DNA from: Paludibacteraceae bacterium
Lineage (GTDB): Bacteria > Bacteroidota > Bacteroidia > Bacteroidales > Paludibacteraceae
Length of the DNA: 64,000 nucleotides
Direction: 5' to 3'
Assembly: GCA_017448985.1 (NCBI GenBank)
Contig: JAFSKL010000023.1
Span: 1 to 64,000 of the forward strand
Positions 47,668-57,000 of this stretch are shown piece by piece. The first letter of the stretch is position 1, and every line of letters starts with the position of its first letter. A program made the translations under genes and the position numbers. The notes beneath the pieces are model-generated. The model saw only the letters and a program-made list of their open reading frames with translations, did not search any database and was not told the DNA's origin.

Positions 47668-49113
47668 ATGAAAAATTTAGAACCCAAAGGTTTGTGGAAC
47701 AGTTTCTACAGCCTTACGCAGATCCCGCGTCCGAGCGGCAAGCGCAAAGAGATTGCGGAATTTTTGGTTAGTTACGGCAAGAGTCTCGGTCTGGAGACGC
47801 TGCAGGACGAGATCGGCAATGTGCTGATTCGCAAGCCTGCTTCTCCGGGTTACGAGAACCATCCGGGTGTGATCCTGCAGGGCCATATGGACATGGTGCC
47901 TCAGAAAAATAGCGACCGCGAGTTTGATTTCGAGAAAGACCCCATCGAGGCGTATGTGGAGGACAACGGCGAATGGGTGACGGCTAACGGCACGACGCTG
48001 GGTGCGGACAACGGCATCGGCGTAGCTACGGCCATGGCTATCCTCGCGGACAAGAGCGTCGTTCATCCGTCTCTCGAGGCGTTCTTCACCATCGACGAAG
48101 AGACGGGTATGTACGGTGCCAACGACCTCAAACCGGGTTGGCTCAAAGGCAAGTACCTGCTCAACCTCGATTCGGAGACCGAAGGCGAACTGTATGTGGG
48201 CTGTGCCGGAGGTATCGACTCGGAAGCCACCTTCCAATTCCAACCCGTAGAGGTGGAAGAAGGTGATATAGCGCTGCGCGTGACCGTCAAGGGTTGCAAA
48301 GGCGGCCACTCGGGTTGCGACATCCATCTCCAGCGTGCGAATGCCATCAAGCTGCTGTTCCGTTTCCTCAAAGATGCGGTAGCTAACTTCGAAGCACGCC
48401 TCGCTTCTGTGGATGGCGGAAACATGCGCAACTCCATTCCGCGTGAGGCTTCGGCGGTCATTACCATTCCCGAAGAAAGCTATCAAGACTTGCAGGACCT
48501 CGTAGACCGTTACGAAGACCTCTTCTTGCGCGAGTACGACGGAGTAGAACCTGACCTGCATTTTGTAGGCGAAGAAGTGGAGTGCCCCAAGACCGAGATG
48601 CCGGAGGATGTGCAGGACTTCCTCATTCACGCTGTCACCCTCTGTCCGCACGGCGTTTACCGCGTCATCCCGGAGATGCCGGATATCGTGGAGACCTCCA
48701 ATAACATAGCCATCATCGAGACGAAAGACAACACGGTAAAGGTCATCTGCCTCACCCGTTCGAGCGTGGAGAGCCGCAAAGAGGAACTGGCTTCCATCAT
48801 CCAATCGGCCTTCTCTCTGGCGGGCGCAGATGTCGAGTTCTCGGGTGCTTATCCGGGATGGAAGCCCAACTTCAAGAGCACGCTGCTCGCTACGATGAAG
48901 AGCGTCTATGAGCGCGAGTTCGGCAATTCGCCGCGTATCGTTACCATCCATGCCGGACTCGAATGCGGCATCATCGGCAGCAAGTACGAGGGTATGGAGA
49001 TGATCTCGTTCGGTCCTACTATCGAGCATCCGCATAGTCCCGACGAGCGTGTCAACATAGTTACCGTGCAGAAGTTCTACCGCTTCGTTTTGGCGGCTCT
49101 GAAGGCACTCTAA
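47668..49113 (+). CDS. pepD: Aminoacyl-histidine dipeptidase (M20C)
   Basis: Cytosolic zinc dipeptidase of 481 residues. The metal motifs GVILQGHMDMVPQK (near 75), TTLGADNGIGVATAMA, FFTIDEETGMYGA and VGCAGG are characteristic; the dimerisation insert contains VKGCKGGHSGCDIH. It has no signal peptide. A weak hairpin (GCCCTCAACGGGC) just after the stop may end transcription. Confidence 0.94.
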   Translation: MKNLEPKGLWNSFYSLTQIPRPSGKRKEIAEFLVSYGKSLGLETLQDEIGNVLIRKPASPGYENHPGVILQGHMDMVPQKNSDREFDFEKDPIEAYVEDNGEWVTANGTTLGADNGIGVATAMAILADKSVVHPSLEAFFTIDEETGMYGANDLKPGWLKGKYLLNLDSETEGELYVGCAGGIDSEATFQFQPVEVEEGDIALRVTVKGCKGGHSGCDIHLQRANAIKLLFRFLKDAVANFEARLASVDGGNMRNSIPREASAVITIPEESYQDLQDLVDRYEDLFLREYDGVEPDLHFVGEEVECPKTEMPEDVQDFLIHAVTLCPHGVYRVIPEMPDIVETSNNIAIIETKDNTVKVICLTRSSVESRKEELASIIQSAFSLAGADVEFSGAYPGWKPNFKSTLLATMKSVYEREFGNSPRIVTIHAGLECGIIGSKYEGMEMISFGPTIEHPHSPDERVNIVTVQKFYRFVLAALKAL

Positions 49114-49176
49114 CGCCCTCAACGGGCTCTCTAAAAGCAAAAAATGCAGGGGTACAGCACTTTTTTTGCCAAAAAA

Positions 49177-49208
49177 TTTGGTCATATAAAAAAAAAGCAG
49201 TACCTTTG
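49177..49208 (+). promoter_or_regulatory. Promoter of tRNA-Gln
   Basis: TTTG at 49177-49180, 20-nt spacer, TACCTTTG at 49201-49208, about 10 nt before the mature tRNA 5' end. Confidence 0.85.
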
Positions 49209-49218
49209 CACCCGCTTT

Positions 49219-49289
49219 TGTCCACTCGTATATCGGTATTACACCGGATTTTGGTTCCGAGAAGCGAGGTTCGACTCCTCGGTGGACAA
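49219..49289 (+). tRNA. tRNA-Gln(TTG)
   Basis: Acceptor TGTCCAC/GTGGACA, anticodon arm CCGGA-TTTTGGT-TCCGA (loop gives anticodon TTG; the outermost pair is a mismatch), and T-arm CGAGG-TTCGACT-CCTCG. CCA is not encoded. Confidence 0.93.
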
Positions 49290-49291
49290 CA

Positions 49292-49316
49292 AAGGCTGCT
49301 TAAGAAAGGCAGCCTT
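49292..49316 (+). terminator. Hairpin after tRNA-Gln, possible terminator
   Basis: AAGGCTGC (49292-49299) pairs with GCAGCCTT (49309-49316). The following sequence is GTGTATGG rather than a T-run, so read-through into rplY 45 nt later is possible. Confidence 0.5.
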
Positions 49317-49360
49317 GTGTATGGAATACACGGTATTAAGTAACACTAAAACAAAACAAA

Positions 49361-49921
49361 ATGAAAGAATTTGCATTGGTAGGTACTCCCCGTAGTGAGT
49401 ACGGAAAGAAAGCTTCTAAGGCTTTCCGCGCAGAGGAATTGATTCCTTGCAATTTGTATGGTTGCGGTCTGAGCTCCACCTTCACGGTAGCAGCTGCAGA
49501 TGTTCGCAAACTGATTTACACTCCTGACACCCAGATCGTAGACCTCACCATCGGTGAGCTCAAGACCAAGGCTGTTGTCAAAGAGTTGCAACATCACCCC
49601 ATTGACGGCAAAACGCTGCATATCGACTTCCTCGCCGTAGACGAGAAGAAGCCGGTGGTAGTGGAGATTCCGGTTCAACTGAACGGTTTGGCAGAAGGTG
49701 TCAAAGCCGGTGGCAAGCTGGTTCAGATGATGCGCAAACTCAAAGTTCAGGGAATCTACACCGCCTTCCCCGATCGTATCAACATCGACGTTACCGAGCT
49801 TGGTCTGGGTAAGAAGATCGCCGTTGAGGACGTTAAGATTGAGGGTCTGAAGATGGTTAACCCCGCTGACGCTTGCGTGGCAGAGGTGAAGGCTACCCGT
49901 CAGAGCAAGGCCGCTGAGTAA
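49361..49921 (+). CDS. rplY: 50S ribosomal protein L25 (Ctc form)
   Basis: 5S rRNA-binding ribosomal protein of the two-domain Ctc/TL5 type, 186 residues. The N-terminal L25 domain has GTPRSEYGKKASKAFRAEELIPCNLYG and KTLHIDFLAVDEKKPV; the C-terminal beta domain has VEIPVQLNGLAEGVKAGG and VAEVKATRQ. Linked to pth 3 nt downstream, a common arrangement. Confidence 0.95.
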   Translation: MKEFALVGTPRSEYGKKASKAFRAEELIPCNLYGCGLSSTFTVAAADVRKLIYTPDTQIVDLTIGELKTKAVVKELQHHPIDGKTLHIDFLAVDEKKPVVVEIPVQLNGLAEGVKAGGKLVQMMRKLKVQGIYTAFPDRINIDVTELGLGKKIAVEDVKIEGLKMVNPADACVAEVKATRQSKAAE

Positions 49922-49924
49922 TCC

Positions 49925-50506
49925 ATGCGGTACCTCATCGTAGGTTTGGGAAACATCGGTCCCGAGTATGCGGGAACGAGGCATAACATCGGCTTTCAAA
50001 TGGTCGATGTTTTTGCTAATAGTGTAGGGGCTGAGTGGGAGGACAAGCGCTACGGTTTCGTGGCGCACTGCCGCGTCAAGAATGCCGAGATCGTCCTGCT
50101 CAAGCCATCTACCTTTATGAACCTTAGCGGGAATGCCGTCCGTTACTGGCTCGGCAAGGAGAACATACCCGTGGAGAACATGCTCGTGCTGGTCGATGAC
50201 CTCAACCTGCCGTTCGGCACTATCCGCATCCGCAAACAGGGTTCGAACGGCGGGCATAACGGCTTGGGCAATATCCAGTCGGTCCTCGGTACGGACGCCT
50301 ATGCACGGGTGCGTTTCGGCATCGGTAATGACTTTGCCCGCGGCACACAGATCAACTTCGTCCTGAGCGAATGGACCGACGAGGAGAAAGCGGCCCTGCC
50401 CGAGAAAATAGCGCCGTTGAAAGAAATCATCCCGTCCTTCTGCCTCCAAGGCATCGACCGGACGATGAATCAGTTTAATACCCATCAGAAATCAGCCAAC
50501 AGCTAA
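49925..50506 (+). CDS. pth: Peptidyl-tRNA hydrolase
   Basis: Releases peptides from dropped-off peptidyl-t[26 protein letters not shown] contains catalytic Asn and His; [11 protein letters not shown] contains the Asp; GSNGGHNGL the substrate-binding Asn. Length 193 is normal. The C-terminal residues (KSANS) and the stop come from the heptamer array at 50487-50521. Confidence 0.95.
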   Translation: MRYLIVGLGNIGPEYAGTRHNIGFQMVDVFANSVGAEWEDKRYGFVAHCRVKNAEIVLLKPSTFMNLSGNAVRYWLGKENIPVENMLVLVDDLNLPFGTIRIRKQGSNGGHNGLGNIQSVLGTDAYARVRFGIGNDFARGTQINFVLSEWTDEEKAALPEKIAPLKEIIPSFCLQGIDRTMNQFNTHQKSANS

Positions 50507-50521
50507 TAGCCAACAGCCAAT
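50487..50521. repeat. 7-nt tandem repeat (agccaac) linking pth and the S4 protein gene
   Basis: Heptamers agccaac, agctaat, agccaac, agccaat after a partial copy. The array supplies the TAA stop of pth (from agctaat) and the ATG start of the next gene (agccaATG). Confidence 0.95.
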
Positions 50522-50933
50522 GTCGGAGGTCAGAGTCGACAAATATCTCTGGGCTATGCGCATCTATAAGACGCGCTCTATCGCCGCGGACGCCTGCAAG
50601 AACGGACGGGTGGCGATGAATGGCATCCAACTCAAACCCAGCCGCACTTTCCATGTGGGCGATACCTTCACCGTCCGTAAAGGACCTATCACCTATACGT
50701 ACCGCGTGCTGCAACTGACCGAGAACAGGCTTGGCGCCAAATTAGTGCCTGGATACCTGCAAGACTGTACCGATCCCGCCCAACTCGAACTGCTCGAACT
50801 GGCCCGTATGGCCGGACAGAGCGGTCGTGACCGTGGCACCGGACGGCCTACCAAGAAAGACCGCCGAGACATCGAGACCTTCATGAGTGACAGTTATCTG
50901 GACGAGATAGATTTTGACGAAGATGAGGAGTAA
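50520..50933 (+). CDS. S4-domain RNA-binding protein (Hsp15-like)
   Basis: A 137-residue heat-shock-type protein that in other bacteria binds 50S subunits with stalled nascent chains. The N-terminal S4 domain (VRVDKYLWAMRIYKTRSIAADACKNGRVAMNG) is clear; the C-terminal half is basic then acidic (SGRDRGTGRPTKKDRRD, DEIDFDEDEE). The start codon is the last three bases of the heptamer array. It overlaps the next gene by 11 nt. Confidence 0.9.
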   Translation: MSEVRVDKYLWAMRIYKTRSIAADACKNGRVAMNGIQLKPSRTFHVGDTFTVRKGPITYTYRVLQLTENRLGAKLVPGYLQDCTDPAQLELLELARMAGQSGRDRGTGRPTKKDRRDIETFMSDSYLDEIDFDEDEE

Positions 50934-51381
50934 GCATGACAACATAGCCGAATATATTCTGTACATCTGGCAGATGGAGGATTACTTGCGGGCGTTTCCG
51001 GAGCATGCCGATGCCACGCCGGAACTGCATGAACTGAACGAGATGATGCATCGCGAAGGCATCACGGAGAGCGGACACCTGCAGCTGGCGCAGATAGCGT
51101 TGGGCGAGTTGGAAGACCTGAGTGAGCAGCTGCAGAACGAAGATGCGCTCTATCGGGCAGCTATGTTCCGACTGCAGCCTTCGCTCAACCTGCTCAAAGC
51201 CAAAACCGACCGGCCCACCATGTCCGACATCGAAGCCTGCCTGACGCTGCTCTACCAGATCATGCTTCTGCGTCTGCAGAAACGCGAGATCACTCCCGAG
51301 ACCGCCGATGTCCAGCAACGCGCCACACAAGTGCTCCAGTTCCTGAGCAAGACATATTATGAAAACAGCCGACCGCTTTGA
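50923..51381 (+). CDS. DUF4924-family protein
   Basis: A helical cytoplasmic protein of 152 residues resembling the Bacteroidetes DUF4924 family (KHDNIAEYILYIWQMEDYLRAF; LTLLYQIMLLRLQKREITPET). Function unknown. The ATG at 50923 overlaps the upstream gene and the 3' end overlaps nth by 23 nt, so it is translated in a compact operon rplY-pth-S4-DUF4924-nth. Confidence 0.75.
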   Translation: MRSKHDNIAEYILYIWQMEDYLRAFPEHADATPELHELNEMMHREGITESGHLQLAQIALGELEDLSEQLQNEDALYRAAMFRLQPSLNLLKAKTDRPTMSDIEACLTLLYQIMLLRLQKREITPETADVQQRATQVLQFLSKTYYENSRPL

Positions 51382-51988
51382 GCACATATTGTCCTGGTTC
51401 GAGACCCACATGCCGGTTGCGGAGAGTGAGTTGCATTTCGCCAACCCATTCCAATGCCTCGTGGCGGTCATGCTCTCGGCGCAATGTACGGACAAGAGGG
51501 TAAACATGGTAACGCCGGCTCTCTTTGCCGCCTACCCTACGCCTGAAGCCTTGGCCCGGGCCACCGCTGATGAGGTCTTCCCGTATATTCAGTCCGTCAG
51601 TTATCCCCGCTCCAAAGCGGAACACCTGGTGGCGATGGCGCAACGCCTCATCGAGGTCTACCACGGCCAAGTGCCCGACTCCATCGAAGAACTGCAGACG
51701 CTGCAAGGCGTGGGACGCAAGACCGCCAATGTGGTCTGTGCCGTCATCTATAACCAACCCACCATGGCCGTGGACACGCATATCTTCCGCGTGAGCGAAC
51801 GGCTCGGACTCACCACGCATAGCAAGAACCCGCTCCAGACTGAACGGCAGCTCGTCCGGTATATCCCTGAGCACCTCATTCCCAAGGCGCACCACTGGCT
51901 CCTGCTCCACGGACGCTATGTCTGCCGGGCCCGCAAACCGCTCTGCGACCAATGCGAATTGGCACCCTACTGCCGGTTTGTAGAATAG
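51359..51988 (+). CDS. nth: Endonuclease III
   Basis: DNA glycosylase/AP lyase for oxidised pyrimidines, 209 residues. The helix-hairpin-helix LQTLQGVGRKTANVV with catalytic Lys, the Asp in VDTHIFRVSERLGL, and the iron-sulfur cysteines CRARKPLCDQCELAPYC are all visible. It ends the rplY operon. Confidence 0.96.
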   Translation: MKTADRFEHILSWFETHMPVAESELHFANPFQCLVAVMLSAQCTDKRVNMVTPALFAAYPTPEALARATADEVFPYIQSVSYPRSKAEHLVAMAQRLIEVYHGQVPDSIEELQTLQGVGRKTANVVCAVIYNQPTMAVDTHIFRVSERLGLTTHSKNPLQTERQLVRYIPEHLIPKAHHWLLLHGRYVCRARKPLCDQCELAPYCRFVE

Positions 51989-52038
51989 ACCTACGACGGT
52001 ACATAGTGGTAACAGAGTGGTATTGTAAATCCCCCACA

Positions 52039-52097
52039 AATGCCCCCAAATTAGTCCATGATTAGATGTCGAATGGGCGAAGGGGGGCATTTTTTTG
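52039..52097 (+). terminator. Terminator after nth
   Basis: AATGCCCCC (52039-52047) pairs with GGGGGGCATT (52082-52090 region) across a loop of about 34 nt, followed by a run of seven T. Confidence 0.75.
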
Positions 52098-52173
52098 TGT
52101 AAAAAAATGCACTTTTTCACGAAATGATAAATTTTTTTCATTTAATGATAAGTGATATGTGAAAAAAAAGTTG

Positions 52174-52181
52174 TAACTTTG
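52174..52181 (+). promoter_or_regulatory. Promoter -7 element of the TPR/AraC regulator gene
   Basis: TAACTTTG at 52174-52181, 36 nt before the ATG. No good TTG is found 20 nt upstream, so the promoter may be weak or need an activator. Confidence 0.55.
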
Positions 52182-52217
52182 CAGCGGATTTAATTAATAA
52201 ATAACTATTAATGAATA

Positions 52218-53954
52218 ATGATTAGTTTTTTGCGCCACATATTGCTGCTGTTGCTCCTGACGGGAGCGGCGGTTTTTTGTGCGCAAAGCGTGGCGAAAGA
52301 ACAAGGCGCGGAGAGTGCGCAGAGGCAGGGGAAGGAAAGCGTGGAGACGCAAGAGGAGCAGAGCACGGAGGAGAAACGATGGGAGCGGTACGGAGAGGAG
52401 TATATCCACCAGAGTGACGCATCGAGCAGGTTGCAATTGGCGAATGAATTTTTCGATTTCCTTTTGCAGTCGGAGTATATCGATGAGCCGGTTGTTTTTC
52501 CTGCCGACGCACATATGGATTCGGTGGATCTAAACGTGTATTACTACATCGCGGAGTGGCACTATTCGAATGGCGATTATGCGTCGGCAGCGGAATGGTG
52601 TTCGCGCGCGATGGGTTGCATGGGCGAGGTGGATGATGTATCAAAGAGCGATGTGTACAGTCTGTTAGGGGCCGCGTATTTCCGGATGAGTGAGTTTGAC
52701 AAAGCAGCGGAGGCGCTGAACGAGAGTTACCAATTGGACAAGTTGAGCGGCGATTACGACCGCATGAGTTCGACGCTAAACGGTATAGCGAGTGTGTTTA
52801 CCGCGGCAGGCAAACCAGATGAGGCTGAGAAATATATCCATGAAGCGATAGCGGCGAACAGTCTGACGGACAACCTATCGCGTCGTGCGGTACTGTTTGG
52901 TACGGCGTCGGAGATATGTCGTTCAACGGGCGAGATGGAGCAATCGTTGTCGTACGCACAGGAAGCGCTGCTGATAGAGCGGCAGTTGGGTGACAGTGCC
53001 AAGATAGGTGTGCGTTTGTCGCAGGTGGCCAATGCGGAGATCGGTTCGGGTCGTCCGTCGGAGGCCAAACGTTCGCTGACGGAGGCGATGCCTTTGCTAC
53101 TCAAGAGCGGTAACATACACTCGTGGGGCATATGCGCGAATCAGATGGGTGACATATTGGCGGAGGAAGGCCGATACTACGAAGCGGCGGATTATTACCG
53201 TCAGGCGGCGATGCGCTTCCTCAAGCAAGGCGACAAATATAACGAGATGCACGCGCGCGAGGGTCTGTACCGCGTGACCAAGAGCAGCAATCCGCAGGAA
53301 GCGATGCTGCATTTAGAGCGCGCGAAGCAGTTGCAAGACTCCATCTACAAGCAGGAGACTGGCGAAGCAGTCGGACGATATAATGCGATCTATTACAACG
53401 ATATCCTCCGCATGCAGCAGGAGCGAGACCAGCAGCACAGGCGGTTTGTGATTGCCTTGATACTGAGTATCACCATCCCGCTGCTGATGCTGATTGCCAT
53501 AGCCGTGTATATACTGATACGTCGCCATCGTTCGCTGCAAGGGCGTTATAGCGAGATCAGCCGGTTGTACCGGAATACGGTGGCGGAGACGATAGCCAAC
53601 CGGCAACAATTGACGGACGACGACCGGCGGTTCATCGAGCAGTTGGTGAACGTGATAGACAAGGGTCTGGAGAAGGGTCAGTTTGATCTCGATGCGATAG
53701 CCGAACAGATGCATATCATGCCGGCAACGATCAGACGGCGGCTGGCAGATACGCTGTCCGTAACGCCTAAGAGCTACATCCTGCAGATACGAATGCAGAA
53801 AGCGCGGTACCTGCTCAACAACTACCACGATATGACGGTATCGGAGGTGGCAGAACGAAGCGGCTACACGCAACTATCCAACTTCACGCGCGCGTTCGTT
53901 AAGTATTACGGAGTAACGCCGAAAGAGGTGAGGGAGGTGAGAATTGAGAATTGA
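52218..53954 (+). CDS. Membrane-bound TPR protein with C-terminal AraC-type DNA-binding domain
   Basis: A 578-residue regulator: signal/anchor helix MISFLRHILLLLLLTGAAVFCAQ, a periplasmic stretch of tetratricopeptide repeats (about 95-370), a membrane helix FVIALILSITIPLLMLIAIAVYIL (about 410-433), a short coiled linker and an AraC-type HTH domain (DAIAEQMHIMPATIRRRL ... MTVSEVAERSGYTQLSNFTRAF). It probably senses an outside signal and acts on nearby promoters. It lies directly before the BspA-like surface gene, a plausible target. The last residues (RIEN) and stop TGA are made by a gagaatt heptamer array. Confidence 0.85.
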   Translation: MISFLRHILLLLLLTGAAVFCAQSVAKEQGAESAQRQGKESVETQEEQSTEEKRWERYGEEYIHQSDASSRLQLANEFFDFLLQSEYIDEPVVFPADAHMDSVDLNVYYYIAEWHYSNGDYASAAEWCSRAMGCMGEVDDVSKSDVYSLLGAAYFRMSEFDKAAEALNESYQLDKLSGDYDRMSSTLNGIASVFTAAGKPDEAEKYIHEAIAANSLTDNLSRRAVLFGTASEICRSTGEMEQSLSYAQEALLIERQLGDSAKIGVRLSQVANAEIGSGRPSEAKRSLTEAMPLLLKSGNIHSWGICANQMGDILAEEGRYYEAADYYRQAAMRFLKQGDKYNEMHAREGLYRVTKSSNPQEAMLHLERAKQLQDSIYKQETGEAVGRYNAIYYNDILRMQQERDQQHRRFVIALILSITIPLLMLIAIAVYILIRRHRSLQGRYSEISRLYRNTVAETIANRQQLTDDDRRFIEQLVNVIDKGLEKGQFDLDAIAEQMHIMPATIRRRLADTLSVTPKSYILQIRMQKARYLLNNYHDMTVSEVAERSGYTQLSNFTRAFVKYYGVTPKEVREVRIEN

Positions 53955-53959
53955 GAATT
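53939..53959. repeat. 7-nt tandem repeat (gagaatt) at the end of the TPR/AraC gene
   Basis: Three exact gagaatt heptamers; they encode the C-terminus and the stop codon at 53952-53954. Confidence 0.9.
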
Positions 53960-54010
53960 AAAAACATACAAATCAAATTAACCCTATTTATTAACCAAAT
54001 TATTAACCCA

Positions 54011-57000
54011 ATGAAAAGAATCTATTCTTTTTTTGCTGCATTAGCGATGCTGCTATTCAGCGTGAGCGGAACTGTTTTCGCTCAGGACAAGACGGACTCT
54101 GACCTCAGCAGTGTCGGAGCTACCGGTTACACGAATGTCCGCCGAGGCTCCGGCTCGTCAAGTGCTTTGTTCGGGGCCTGTACGGTACAAGTATTATCCA
54201 TGCCGTCAGGCGACATTCCGGGCTTTGTTGCTATAACCGAAGCCTCAAATAATACGGGGACTGACACCTATTGGTATATCTCCGCTTACTTTACAGACAA
54301 AAGCGGCAGGAAGTTTCTCGTCTGCCAAATAACCGACAATGTCTTTTCAAAATGGACCAATGCCAAGGAGATTTGGCTGAACTATTTCGCCAGTACCTAT
54401 TTTACGGGCACCAAACCTCTTAATACGTTCGATTACGATTTTGAGATTGGTAGCCGTGCTTTCAACGGATGCAGCAGTCTTCAAAAATTCGGAGCCTATT
54501 CCGGGTCTAATACCCGCTATATTGATTGCAAGAGGATAGGAAGCAATGCCTTCAAAGGCTGTTCCTCCATGACGGAATGTCTGGTTAAAGCCACCAAAAA
54601 CGGCTTCATCAACGCTGATGCTTTTTCCGGCTGTTCATCTCTGAGTTCAACTCTCTATCTCAGTGGTTCGATCAACAAGACGGCCTTCGAGGGTTGCACA
54701 AGCGTGAAGACGATCTATTGGTACGGCGGTGATTCCCATGCATATAGTTATTCCAGCGAATCGCCTATGTATCCGATGCGCAAGAGTGTGGAGACGATTA
54801 CCATCTATGGTTCTGTTCCTGCGCATTTCTTCGAGGACTTTACGGCATTGAAGGAAGTGAAGTCCCCGTCGGATTTCTTCGACAACCTGAAGAACACGAA
54901 CATCTATTATATGGGTGTCGGCGAGAAAGGTTTCGGTTATTGTTCCAGTTTGGAGTCCGTTCAAGTAGCGGGTCAGATTGCTCCGGATGCCTTCCAGAGC
55001 TGTCCGAAACTGACGTCCATCACCTATCGTGGCGGATGGCTGGCGAATAGCCAGATTCCGACATCCGAAAGCGGTAGTTTCTTCTATAGCGTGCGTAATT
55101 CGGTGACCAGTTTCACTATTGAGGAGACCTCAACGACGAACGTGCCTAACACCTATATCCCCTCCTACCTCTGCTACGGCATGAGCAAACTGACTTCTGT
55201 ATCCATTCCGAGCTACGTGTTGGCTATCGGCGAAGGTGCTTTCAAAGGTTGTTCGGGTCTGAAGAGTGTGTCTTTCAACAAGACCGCTTCTAAACTCACT
55301 TTGATTGGTCCGTACGCATTCATGGACTGCTCGGCACTCACCACTATCACTTTGCCTGTCGCACTGGAGTATATCTACGATGAGGCTTTCTCATGGTGCG
55401 ATAATCTAAACACGTGTCCGCTGACAAAGGACCACACCAACTTGCGCCACATTGGTCATGCTGCGTTCTATCAGTGTGGTATCAGTTCGCTCTATATACC
55501 CGCAAACGTTACATCGCTTGGCGGCATGCTGACCGGTGGTTCGAGAAGCAAGGTGACGAAGATTGAATTTATGCCGGCTAACCTTACACGCACTTCTGTC
55601 GGTGGCAGTTGGGCGGATCTGTTCGTTAGCACGTTGGATCTCTACTCAAAAGAGCGTAATGCCATCACCGAGATTCGGGTAAGTAATGATCTGGCCACTA
55701 TTCCCGACTCGCTCTTCTATGACTACAAAGGCTTGGTTCAAGTCCTTAACAACGAAGGCTCGGCATGGCTCAATAACGTAGCATATGTCGGCAAGAGTGC
55801 TTTCCAGAACTGTGAGAAGATGTGGGGCGAAGGCTATATTACCCAATTGGTCAACGCTACCTATGTGGGCGAGTCCGCTTTCGAAGGATCAAACTTCAAC
55901 GGAAGTATCAAGTTTGACGCCTTGCAGACCATCGAGAAACGTGCTTTTGCTAATACCCAATTGATGTACATGCACGATCTGGGTACACTGCCCAAACTCA
56001 AGACAATCGGTGAAGAAGCCTTCGCTTCCAATGCAAAACTGGAGAAAGCGAGCTTCAATGTTGTTACAAAAATCGGTGAACGTGCCTTTGCCAATAACAG
56101 CAAACTGAAGGAGATTTCCATTACCAACGAAATCCCTGCCATCGAGTCCAATTCGTTTGAGAACTGCAACATTGAGAAAATCACTACCAACTGCAAAGTG
56201 ATTGATGCGCTCAAGGCTAATACCGACTGGCTGGCAGTATGTGCGAATATCGTCAACCTCGAAAACAGTTACACTTATCCCAGTCACATGGATGATTTCT
56301 GGTGTACAAAATCGACTATGAAGATCGAGGAAGAAGTCAACTGCGAAGGTGTCTTTGTAGTACGTGCCATCCCCAACGAAGGCTGCGAGTTCGTCTATTG
56401 GAATGACGGAAACACCGACAATCCCAGAACCATAGACCTCAACGAATATACCGATAGTTGGTTGTGGTCTATTGCCGCCTCGGAGGATGACTACCACCAG
56501 ACTAATTTCTCCACTACACCCGAAGGTGCCGGTTATTTAGAGATCACCAACCAATATGGTCATGACCGCCGCAACCAGAAGTTCATTGTCGGCGAACAAG
56601 CCCAACTGACGCCGAAAGAGAATAACGGATGGTACCAGTTCGACCACTGGGATTACGAACACATAGATATGGTTGAAGACCCCAGTCCTTGCGACATGGA
56701 ATATAATCCCAACCAACTCTGCGTCTATATCAATTATACAATGGATGCCGGAGGTGGTGAATCGGGCGGATATATCGATCCGGAAACAGGTGAGTGGATT
56801 CCTGTGTCTGAACCTGTAGAGCCGGAAATGCGTGCTGCGTTCGACGAGAACCTGAAAGCCGTCTTTGTCCTCAAAGAAATGCTTGTCAATGTACAGCAGT
56901 GCTCCGATGGAAACGGTTCTGTCGCTCTGACAGAAGATCCCAACCAGATGATAGGCAGCGTCATTCATCTGACTGCTACGCCGAAAGAGGGTTATATGTT

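Noticed and set aside
47677..49185. Long open frame antisense to pepD
   Set aside because: Shadow of a conserved dipeptidase gene; no promoter or recognisable protein features.
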